Origin: JBCBRD01 sp039819785
Lineage (GTDB): Bacteria > Pseudomonadota > Alphaproteobacteria > Rhizobiales > Hyphomicrobiaceae
Reading direction: 5' to 3'
Assembly: GCA_039819785.1 (NCBI GenBank)
Contig: JBCBRH010000035.1
Span: 1-50,254, forward strand
Length of the DNA stretch: 50,254 bases
The notes under the pieces were generated by a model. It ran no database searches and had not been told where the DNA came from. It saw only the letters and a list, made by a program, of their open reading frames with translations. Positions 43,599-50,254 of the stretch are shown here, in pieces. Position 1 is the first letter of the stretch. Every line of letters begins with the position of its first letter. A program made the translations under genes and the position numbers.

Positions 43599-45725
43599 TT
43601 AGTTACTGCGCGTGACTTCCACGAGGTTGTCCGAAAACGATGGGGCATGTCCCATGTCCGTAAACTCAGCTGAGCTGATGGAATTCACGGTGCCCTGGTT
43701 AAGCTGCCGCCAATACCCAAGCGTGGCCACAACCACGCCCGCCTGAACATCATCGCTGATCCGCGCGACACCCTTGAAAGCCCCACGGTCGTTGGCGACG
43801 GTGACCCGGTCGCCTTCGATGATCCCGCGCTTGCCTGCATCGGCTTTGCTGATCAGCACGAACTGCTTACCCTGGCCTTTGATCTTCTCATCCATGTTTG
43901 CATAACACGAGTTCAAGAAGCCATGACTCTTCGGCGACACGATGTTGAGTGGGAACTTCTCAGCCAGGAGTTTATTGGTTGCCGGTGACTCGCGCGGCGG
44001 TGTGTAGTCCGGCAGCGGGTCCAGTGGTTCACCCGGTTGGAAGCCCTCATACATCTGGCGGAATGGGCCAGCCACAAAGTTCGTGGCACCAGGAACTTCG
44101 AACATGCACTTGCCGCTTTCCGTCGGGAAGTTGCCTTCCTTGTGGGGCGCGCGATCGTCCTTCGTGCCCACCTTGAGACGGGCATACCCATGCGCCCGCA
44201 TATAGTCGAGATCAATGCCCTCGCAGGCAGGTGCATCCCAGTCGACATAGTTCTCCAAGCACTCCGTATCCGACCACTTGAAGTTTTCGTCCTCGTAGCC
44301 GAACCGTGCTGCCAATCTTCGGAAGATCTCGTTGTTGGGGATCGCTTCGCCAGGCGCATCTGCACACTTTTCATTGTAGGTCAGATAGAGGTGACCCCAC
44401 GACAGGATCATGTCTTCGTGTTCAGCACCCATGGTAGCGGGCAGCAAAATGTCGGCATACGACGCTGTATCGGAAATGAAGTGTTCAGCCGACACGAGGA
44501 ACAGGTCCTCGTTCATCAGGCCTTCAACGATCTTGTCGGTTTCCGGTGCCTGCGTGACCGGGTTGGAATTCCAGCACATCATTGACTTGATTGGGACGTC
44601 GAGTTCCGTTTCGCCAAGCAGCGCGCGACCGATCTGCAGATTGTTGACCACCTGGGTGCCCTTAGGGATGAGGTCTGGTCGGCAGATCACATCGAACTTG
44701 TAAGGGTGTTCCCACACAGGGAACTGCGTGATCCCGCCACCCACATGACGCCATGCGCCTGTCAGAGCCGGGATCGACGAGACCGCTCGGATTGTCTGAC
44801 CACCGCCGTGATGCCGCTCCAGCGCGACACCAATACGGATCGCTGCTGGCTGGGACGTGGCAAGTTCCCTTGCAAACTGGCGGATGTCGTCGGCCGGGAC
44901 ACCCGTGATATCGGCTGCCCATTCCGGTGTTCGCTCTGCTGCTCGTTCTTTGAGTGCATCAAAGCCCTGCGTGTAATTCTCAACGTAGTCTTCATCGACC
45001 AACCCCTGATCGATGATCGAATTGATCATCGCCATGGCCAGCGCGCCGTCTGTCCCAGGTTTCGGGCAGATGTGCCAATCGGCTTCCTTGGCTGTCCGTG
45101 AGCGGTAGGCGTCGATGACGACGACCTTGGCGCCAGTCTTTTGAGCTTCCTTCACGATCGCCCAGTGATGCAGGTTCGTGCTGACACTGTTACAAGCCCA
45201 GATGACGATGTACTTGGAGTGGATATAACTTTCAGGGTCCACACCAGCCGTCGGTCCGACCGTCAATAGCCAGGCCGTACATGAGCCCTCGCCGCAAAAT
45301 GTGCGTTCGCAGACCGTGGCTCCCATGCGGTTGAAGAAGGCGTCTCCGCCATTCAATCCGTGAACCAGCCCCTGGTTGCCAAGATAGCTGTATGGAATGA
45401 TGGCCTGAGGGCCGTGCTCATCCATGATCTTCGTCCAGCGCGTAACGATCTCGTCCAGCGCCTCATCCCAGGTGATGCGTTCAAACTGCTTGGAGCCCTT
45501 CGGCCCGGTTCGGCGCATAGGGTACAGCAGCCTGTCGGGATGATAGTGCCGCTTTTCATAGTCCTTGAGCTTCACGCACAGCCCCCCCCGGGTCATCGGG
45601 TGGTCCGGGTTCCCGCGCACACTTTTGAGCAGCCCGTTTTCAACTTCGAACAGCATCGCGCACGTATCGGGGCAGTCGTGCGGGCATCCGCCATAGAAAA
45701 ACTTCTGCTTCGGCTGCTCATTCAT
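43599..45725 (-). CDS. Molybdopterin-dependent oxidoreductase, cytoplasmic type
   Basis: This 708-residue enzyme is of the DMSO-reductase superfamily (COG0243 group). The N-terminal 4Fe-4S motif is Cys14-x3-Cys18-x3-Cys22-x27-Cys50 (CPHDCPDTC). The molybdopterin domains carry typical DAYRSRTAKEADWHI and CWNSNPVTQAP motifs. No Tat signal is present, so it acts in the cytoplasm. The region where the metal ligand should be reads CERTFCGEGSCTAW (residues 139-152), rich in Cys, so the ligand is not certain. There is no electron-transfer subunit in the window. The substrate is unknown. Confidence 0.88.
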   Translation of the reverse strand: MNEQPKQKFFYGGCPHDCPDTCAMLFEVENGLLKSVRGNPDHPMTRGGLCVKLKDYEKRHYHPDRLLYPMRRTGPKGSKQFERITWDEALDEIVTRWTKIMDEHGPQAIIPYSYLGNQGLVHGLNGGDAFFNRMGATVCERTFCGEGSCTAWLLTVGPTAGVDPESYIHSKYIVIWACNSVSTNLHHWAIVKEAQKTGAKVVVIDAYRSRTAKEADWHICPKPGTDGALAMAMINSIIDQGLVDEDYVENYTQGFDALKERAAERTPEWAADITGVPADDIRQFARELATSQPAAIRIGVALERHHGGGQTIRAVSSIPALTGAWRHVGGGITQFPVWEHPYKFDVICRPDLIPKGTQVVNNLQIGRALLGETELDVPIKSMMCWNSNPVTQAPETDKIVEGLMNEDLFLVSAEHFISDTASYADILLPATMGAEHEDMILSWGHLYLTYNEKCADAPGEAIPNNEIFRRLAARFGYEDENFKWSDTECLENYVDWDAPACEGIDLDYMRAHGYARLKVGTKDDRAPHKEGNFPTESGKCMFEVPGATNFVAGPFRQMYEGFQPGEPLDPLPDYTPPRESPATNKLLAEKFPLNIVSPKSHGFLNSCYANMDEKIKGQGKQFVLISKADAGKRGIIEGDRVTVANDRGAFKGVARISDDVQAGVVVATLGYWRQLNQGTVNSISSAEFTDMGHAPSFSDNLVEVTRSN

Positions 45726-45939
45726 GGTGTTGCTCCATAGGGGTGGCTCTTTGCCGGTCTTCGCGGGCGGGCTGAATTATCCTGCACTCTGGCGTGATCG
45801 ACTTTGAAGCGCAAGGGCCGCGCAGCACCACACGCGCCAGGACAAGACATCCAGACGCTTCGATCTGTGGGTTGATTGGGGCAGGCGCGTATCTCAACGG
45901 CGCGGGTCTGGTTCAGGACTTCGCGCTTGGAGGTTGATC

Positions 45940-46713
45940 TCAGCAGTCGAAGCCGCCAGCGATAGAGCAGTTGATCTGTTTCGTAACCTTCTGGCGCACG
46001 TCAGGCTTGGCCTTGGTTGTCTTTTTCGTTTTGCGCGGCTTGGATTTGCTGGCCGTCTTTTTGTGCGTCGACTTCTTTTTCGTTTTAGCCCGCTTCTTTT
46101 TCGTTGAGCTGCGTTTCGACTTGGTCGCTTTCGGCCGTGTCTTCGTCGCTGGTCGTGTTCTCACGCGCTGCCGCTCATAGGTGTTTGGCTTAGCACTGGG
46201 CAGTGGAATAGCCGACGAAGATGGCGTGTCGCCAGTGACAGCTCCAGGCTGAACGACCTCACCAGCATCACCCGGTGTGAGTAGACTTGTCGTGGTGTTT
46301 GCATCTGATGGTTGTGGGTTGCCCAGTTCCAGCGCTTCAAACAGCCGGGCCGCCTGATTGAAATCTTGTTTTGCAAGAGCATATCGCCCAAGGGCTTCAT
46401 GGGCCCGACCGCGCTCCAGATAAGCCCCGGCATGGTTCGGCTTCAGTGAAATCGCTTTGTCGAGGTCAGCCAGCCCGCGCGCCATGTCCTTGTTGGCCAC
46501 ATGGGCTATGCCGCGCAGGGCGTAGGCATCGGCCAGATGGTCAGCCAGGTGCTCGGATTTGTCAGGGTTGGCGGAGATTATGGCCGAGCAGCTGTCAATT
46601 GCGCGAGACGGGTCCTGGGATCGGCAAGCAGCCCAGCTATCTGCCTGTGCAGCAGTTGCGTGGGCAAGCACTACACAAACCAGGACAAAAAATGCTCTGA
46701 TCGTCCGGGACAC
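45940..46713 (-). CDS. Secreted TPR protein with lysine-rich tail
   Basis: From GTG 46713 (perfect GGAGG Shine-Dalgarno 7 bases upstream) this is a 257-residue protein. It has a signal peptide (AFFVLVCVVLAHATAAQA), then a TPR region like that of the 41784-43478 product (WAACRSQDPSRAIDSCSAI; LERGRAHEALGRYALAKQDF). A Ser/Thr/Pro linker follows, then about 70 residues dominated by Lys, Arg, Thr and Ser (179-248, resembling histone H1-type tails). It ends in a short Cys-containing end (NCSIAGGFDC). An ATG at 46782 is possible but has no such signal. Function unknown. Confidence 0.7.
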   Translation of the reverse strand: MSRTIRAFFVLVCVVLAHATAAQADSWAACRSQDPSRAIDSCSAIISANPDKSEHLADHLADAYALRGIAHVANKDMARGLADLDKAISLKPNHAGAYLERGRAHEALGRYALAKQDFNQAARLFEALELGNPQPSDANTTTSLLTPGDAGEVVQPGAVTGDTPSSSAIPLPSAKPNTYERQRVRTRPATKTRPKATKSKRSSTKKKRAKTKKKSTHKKTASKSKPRKTKKTTKAKPDVRQKVTKQINCSIAGGFDC

Positions 46714-47204
46714 GGGATGCCTCCATAGGTTGGGACAACAGTTAAAGTTGGCCAACTCAATTTCAAGTTTGAGCCCGATCATAGCTGCAACGAGGCGATC
46801 AGGCCTGTTCCCGGCGGAACCCGATCATCAATAACCCGCACAACACACGGGAACGGCGACCCATATCCATAACGACCCCTGATCTTGGGGGGGACGACAC
46901 GATGGGATGGGCGGCCCAACCATGGCAACATGTGGTGCGCAATGAGTGTCAAGCCGGAGACAACGGTACTAGACCAGATCAGCGGCAAAATTTCCAGCAA
47001 ATGCCGCATCTACAGCTAATGGAATATCTGAGATAGCGTCGCCCCAGCTTCGTTGGTCATCGCCTGTTTTGCTGTTTTTGACCCGTCAGCCGCAGGCTTC
47101 GCAAAATACAACGTCTACTGAAGACAGGGGCATGTAGTTACTTTGGATTAACCGAATCTCCCCATCCTCCGGTGTGCAATTCCAATACCGGGGACCCGTA
47201 TTCC
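46714..47204. other. Divergent promoter region before the lipoprotein gene
   Basis: About 490 bases between the minus-strand TPR gene and the plus-strand lipoprotein gene. It should hold both promoters. I see no clean -35/-10 pair and no obvious Fur or Irr site, though these are hard to judge by eye. A small minus-strand frame at 46779-47009 has no Shine-Dalgarno and is not called. Confidence 0.35.
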
Positions 47205-48278
47205 ATGCCCGCCCAGTTTCATAGATTGACGTCAGCGGCCTGTGTTTTTGTCGTCGCATTGAGCTTGGCCGGCTGCCAAACGACCGGACCCGGTGCCGCT
47301 TCGTACGGCAGCGGCTCCATCGCCTCGAACGGGACAGGCAATGGCACGGGGACAGGAACCGGAACCACCGTAACCACAGGTACGAACGGAGCGCTGGGCA
47401 CAGCGCCCCCACAGGTGTTCCGCACCACCATCGCCGTACCGTCTGACCCAGCGACCGTGTTCTCCGGGACAGGGACATCTGGCGGCGTAGAGGGTGTGGT
47501 GATCGCCGATACATCAAACGTTTCAGTCAACGCCAGGACTGCTGCAGGCGGAGCCGATGCCATTGCCTCGCGCGATTTGAACAACGCGTCCATCGCATCG
47601 ATCGACCCCAACGCACCGACTGTCATCAACGCCGTTGCCCTGGGTACAAACGATATAAACAATGTCGAGACCCCCGAGGACTATACCACGGGCACGTCAT
47701 TGATTGTTTCAAACGTCAACGGCCGTTTTTTCCAGAATGGTGACTTTCTTGGAAGTTCACAATTTGGATTTGTCTCCGAGCGCGTCGGCCTGACCGAAAG
47801 GGTCGCGGGCTTTCATTCGGGAATCGAAACAGCCGTCAACAACATGCCAACGACAGGGCAGGCGAATTATCTCGGCGGGTTTTCCGGAAGGCAGTACAAT
47901 ATCGGTGCCAATACCTCACGAGAAATCCGCTCAACATCCTTGCTCCAGGCCGATTTCGCAGGTGGCACGGTAAATGGTGTCGTAGGTCTCGACCCGCGAG
48001 ATCAGAATACGATAAGTCCAGCATATTTCGTGCAGTTTCAGTCCACCATCAATCGGAACACGTTTGCCGGCACGGCGGACTTTCGCGATCTCATCACCGG
48101 TGCGGCTATTGGGACGGTATCGAATTCGTCGGCAAGCGGTGGATTTTATGGCGCGGGTGCCCGGGAAATCGCCGGTGCGTTGCGCATCGAAGGCAACCCC
48201 GATGGCACACCGACGGTTGTCGTCGGTGGCTTCGGCGGTGTCATGAACCCAGACGTGCAGCTCCGAATTGTCCCTTAG
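47205..48278 (+). CDS. TbpB-like surface lipoprotein (Slam cargo candidate)
   Basis: This 357-residue product starts at ATG 47205. It has a lipoprotein signal with lipobox LAGC. A Gly/Thr/Asn-rich linker follows at about residues 35-60, and then an Asn/Thr-rich domain. The C-terminal part (about residues 230-357) matches the TbpB-type barrel domain: repeated strands with GVVGL, FAGTADFRD and the hallmark GGFYGAGAREIAGAL. In Neisseria such lipoproteins bind transferrin or other host ligands. The ligand here is unknown. A Slam-like gene starts 112 bases downstream. The start at 47172 would add 11 residues before the signal. Confidence 0.8.
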   Translation: MPAQFHRLTSAACVFVVALSLAGCQTTGPGAASYGSGSIASNGTGNGTGTGTGTTVTTGTNGALGTAPPQVFRTTIAVPSDPATVFSGTGTSGGVEGVVIADTSNVSVNARTAAGGADAIASRDLNNASIASIDPNAPTVINAVALGTNDINNVETPEDYTTGTSLIVSNVNGRFFQNGDFLGSSQFGFVSERVGLTERVAGFHSGIETAVNNMPTTGQANYLGGFSGRQYNIGANTSREIRSTSLLQADFAGGTVNGVVGLDPRDQNTISPAYFVQFQSTINRNTFAGTADFRDLITGAAIGTVSNSSASGGFYGAGAREIAGALRIEGNPDGTPTVVVGGFGGVMNPDVQLRIVP

Positions 48279-48390
48279 CGCACTTGATGCCCTTAGCGCG
48301 GCTTGATGAATGACACGTGTGTGATTGGCGTTTGACTGCAGAAAAGGGTGCGGCACCAGCTCAATCCCAATGCTCAATTGTCAGGCACCG

Positions 48391-49761
48391 ATGACACGAC
48401 GTCTCGCCATCATTTCCATAATCGTTGCTGCCTGCTGTTCGACGCTGCATGCAAAGGCTAACCCTGCCTGGGAAACATCCGTTTCCCGCTATGACCGCAT
48501 CTCCGTTGGAGAGCTTCAACAGACCTGGCATTCCCTTCCTGCCGAATCCAAAATGACAGCCCTGTTCCAACTCGTCGCGCAGGGCGAGTTCGAGGCCGCT
48601 CAGGCATTCCTGGACCGCTCAAAATTTGGTGGTGGTGCGGCACTTGATGCCACCTATATCCAGGGTCTAGTTTACAAAAATACCGACCAGTTCGATGCAG
48701 CGGCGGAACGCTTCCGGCAGATCCTCGTCAACCATCCAGACAACCAGCCAGCCCGGATACAACTCGCGCATACCCTTTTCCTCATGAAGGAAGACGAAAG
48801 CGCACGTCACCATTTTCAGTTGGCACTTGGTTCAGTCACAAACCGTGATCTGGAAAACAACATTCGCAACTTCATCGACCAGCTGGACCGTCGCAAGCGC
48901 TGGCACCTTGGCGCACATATCTCCATTGCCCCGTCGACCAACTTCAACCAGGGCGCCGACGACGGGATCATCTATCTCAACGGGCTGCCATTCCAGATCA
49001 CGGATGAGGGCACGAAGAAAAGCGGCATCGGGTTGAACGGCGGCTTCAACGCCGGGTACCGGTTCGCCGTCACCGACCGCCTCGACTTTGTCACGGGCGC
49101 TGGTGTCCACTTCAAGGAATACGACGGCGAAACGTATGACGACCATGCCATCAGCGCACAGATCGGGCCCCGGTATACCGACACACTCGGCCATGTCGGT
49201 TTATACGCCACCTACAACCGCCGCTGGTTTGCCCACACACCCTATTCGACCGGCATCGGCGGGCGCGCGCAGCTCACCGCTCAACTTTCAAACCGCGCGC
49301 TGTTGTCTGCGTCAGTGGGCTGTTCATGGAACACGCACGACGAGGCCGAACATTATGATGGCAGATCCTGTTTTGCCGCAGGCTACATCGACCAGCACCT
49401 GTCCAGCACGATGTACGCAAGGCTTCTTGCCGGCAGCAACACCAGCCTGACGTCGCGCGAACACCTTGACCACGCTGGTTGGTATGGTGGCCTGGGGCTG
49501 TATACGGAACTGGCCTGGGGAACATCGATCTATGGCGAAATCCGCTACACCAAGCGCGACTTCGACGGAGCCTTCCCAGGATCGTTTGAGCCCCGCGACG
49601 ACAAGCAATTCGACGTGACCGGCACACTGACAAAGCGCGACTGGAACTACATGGGCTTCGCTCCGCAGTTCGAATATGGCTACACGCGCAATGTCTCAAA
49701 CGTACCGTTCTACGATTACGATGCGCACAGCGTGAACATGACGCTGACCAAGAACTTCTGA
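48391..49761 (+). CDS. Slam-type outer membrane protein (TPR plus DUF560-like barrel)
   Basis: This 456-residue protein has a signal peptide (LAIISIIVAACCSTLHA) and a periplasmic TPR region (about residues 90-160, with GLVYKNTDQFDAAAERFR and HPDNQPARIQLAHTLF). A long beta-barrel region of about 280 residues follows and ends NVSNVPFYDYDAHSVNMTLTKNF, divided here by the usual strand pattern. This is the architecture of Slam (surface lipoprotein assembly modulator, DUF560), the outer-membrane part of type XI secretion. The upstream gene is a TbpB-like lipoprotein. I chose ATG 48391; other in-frame ATGs upstream would lengthen the N-terminus. It converges with the next gene 15 bases on. Confidence 0.8.
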   Translation: MTRRLAIISIIVAACCSTLHAKANPAWETSVSRYDRISVGELQQTWHSLPAESKMTALFQLVAQGEFEAAQAFLDRSKFGGGAALDATYIQGLVYKNTDQFDAAAERFRQILVNHPDNQPARIQLAHTLFLMKEDESARHHFQLALGSVTNRDLENNIRNFIDQLDRRKRWHLGAHISIAPSTNFNQGADDGIIYLNGLPFQITDEGTKKSGIGLNGGFNAGYRFAVTDRLDFVTGAGVHFKEYDGETYDDHAISAQIGPRYTDTLGHVGLYATYNRRWFAHTPYSTGIGGRAQLTAQLSNRALLSASVGCSWNTHDEAEHYDGRSCFAAGYIDQHLSSTMYARLLAGSNTSLTSREHLDHAGWYGGLGLYTELAWGTSIYGEIRYTKRDFDGAFPGSFEPRDDKQFDVTGTLTKRDWNYMGFAPQFEYGYTRNVSNVPFYDYDAHSVNMTLTKNF

Positions 49762-49776
49762 CGTGTGTTGATCACC

Positions 49777-50254
49777 TTAAACGAGCCGGTCCCTGGGTTC
49801 GCCACCAGCAAAAAACGCATCCAGATTGTCGAGCGCGCGAAACCCCATCGCATCACGTGTCTCACGCGTGGCACTGCCAATGTGCGGCAACATGAAAACG
49901 TTCGGCAGCTTTGACAGCTCCGCATTCCCGCCAGGTTCGGTCTTGAACACATCAAGCCCTGCTGCTGCCACCTTTCCCGATGAAAGCGCAGCAATCAGCG
50001 CCGCCTCGTCGATAAGCGCACCACGTGCCGTGTTCACAACCACAGCCCCGTCCGGCAACATGGCAAACCTCTCAGCGTTCATCAGGTCCATCGTCTCAGG
50101 TGTCGCCGGGCAATGGAGAGATAGGAACTCCGAAACCGGCAGCAAGCTGTCGATGGTCTCGTGAAAAATCGCTCCAGCCTCCTGGTCTTCTGCCAGCCGT
50201 GACCGGTTGTAGTAGTGGATCTCCATGCCAAAACCGGACACCAGCTTGGCGAAG
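49777..50254 (-). CDS. 2-hydroxyacid dehydrogenase (GhrA/GyaR-like), C-terminal part
   Basis: The gene runs off the window end, so only the last 159 residues are visible. The frame is open through the window edge; a GTG at 50239-50241 is internal. The D-isomer-specific 2-hydroxyacid dehydrogenase signatures are seen: catalytic Arg in NTARGALIDE, Glu in DVFKTEPGG and His in PHIGSATRETRDAM. The NAD-binding GxGxxG lies outside the window. Glyoxylate, hydroxypyruvate or another 2-keto acid could be the substrate. Confidence 0.85.
   Translation of the reverse strand, partial: FAKLVSGFGMEIHYYNRSRLAEDQEAGAIFHETIDSLLPVSEFLSLHCPATPETMDLMNAERFAMLPDGAVVVNTARGALIDEAALIAALSSGKVAAAGLDVFKTEPGGNAELSKLPNVFMLPHIGSATRETRDAMGFRALDNLDAFFAGGEPRDRLV

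Noticed and set aside
46779..47009. 76-codon minus-strand frame with a hydrophobic start
   Set aside because: No Shine-Dalgarno and no family match; could be revisited if conserved.

Overview
The window is chromosomal DNA of an alphaproteobacterium, most likely of the Hyphomicrobiales (Rhizobiales). The basis is gene order and gene content, not a database search: a spc/alpha ribosomal cluster running into a Deg protease and rarA; a crcB - RluA-family synthase - HAD phosphatase - ATP12 run; a tig - clpP - clpX - lon - hupB run followed by tRNAs and nuoA; a TTAA-N7-TTAA CtrA-type box; and a palindromic interspersed repeat of the kind seen in rhizobia. Coding density is high. I saw no insertion sequence, phage gene, rRNA or CRISPR array.

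Region 1 (1-9842) is the spc operon from the end of rplN to adk, then rpsM-rpsK-rpoA-rplQ, closed by a hairpin terminator. A 62-codon ORF with a strong Shine-Dalgarno sequence sits just before secY and resembles the first transmembrane segment of SecY. A sigma70-type promoter lies in the adk-rpsM gap, and rpsM and rpoA both start with TTG. Region 2 (9968-16876) has a two-PDZ Deg protease, a small membrane protein overlapping rarA, a BaiN/HI0933-type flavoprotein, a solo receiver-domain protein, a secreted protein, and an orphan Tae4-type peptidoglycan amidase with a small two-TM protein beside it. Region 3 (16947-24406) has the fluoride channel gene crcB, a pseudouridine synthase, a HAD phosphatase and the F1 assembly factor ATP12. 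It continues with a CtrA-boxed protein with two DUF2750-like halves, a tandem palindromic repeat, a rhodanese plus cysteine synthase pair and an outer-membrane beta-barrel.

Region 4 (24744-32855) is protein quality control: tRNA-Leu, trigger factor, ClpP, ClpX, Lon and HU. Region 5 (33220-35394) is a small accessory stretch with tRNA-Val and tRNA-Asp, a DUF4253 protein and a small basic secreted protein. Region 6 (35823-39769) starts complex I (nuoABC and nuoD), but a FlK-type hotdog thioesterase and a GFA-family zinc protein lie between nuoC and nuoD, and no nuoE follows. Region 7 (39966-46713) has an L,D-transpeptidase, then, on the minus strand, a molybdopterin oxidoreductase between two paralogous secreted TPR proteins, one with a lysine-rich tail.

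Region 8 (47205-49761) is the most system-like part: a TbpB-like lipoprotein followed by a Slam-type outer-membrane protein (TPR plus DUF560-like barrel). This is a candidate two-gene surface-lipoprotein export system (type XI secretion). The window ends inside a 2-hydroxyacid dehydrogenase gene.
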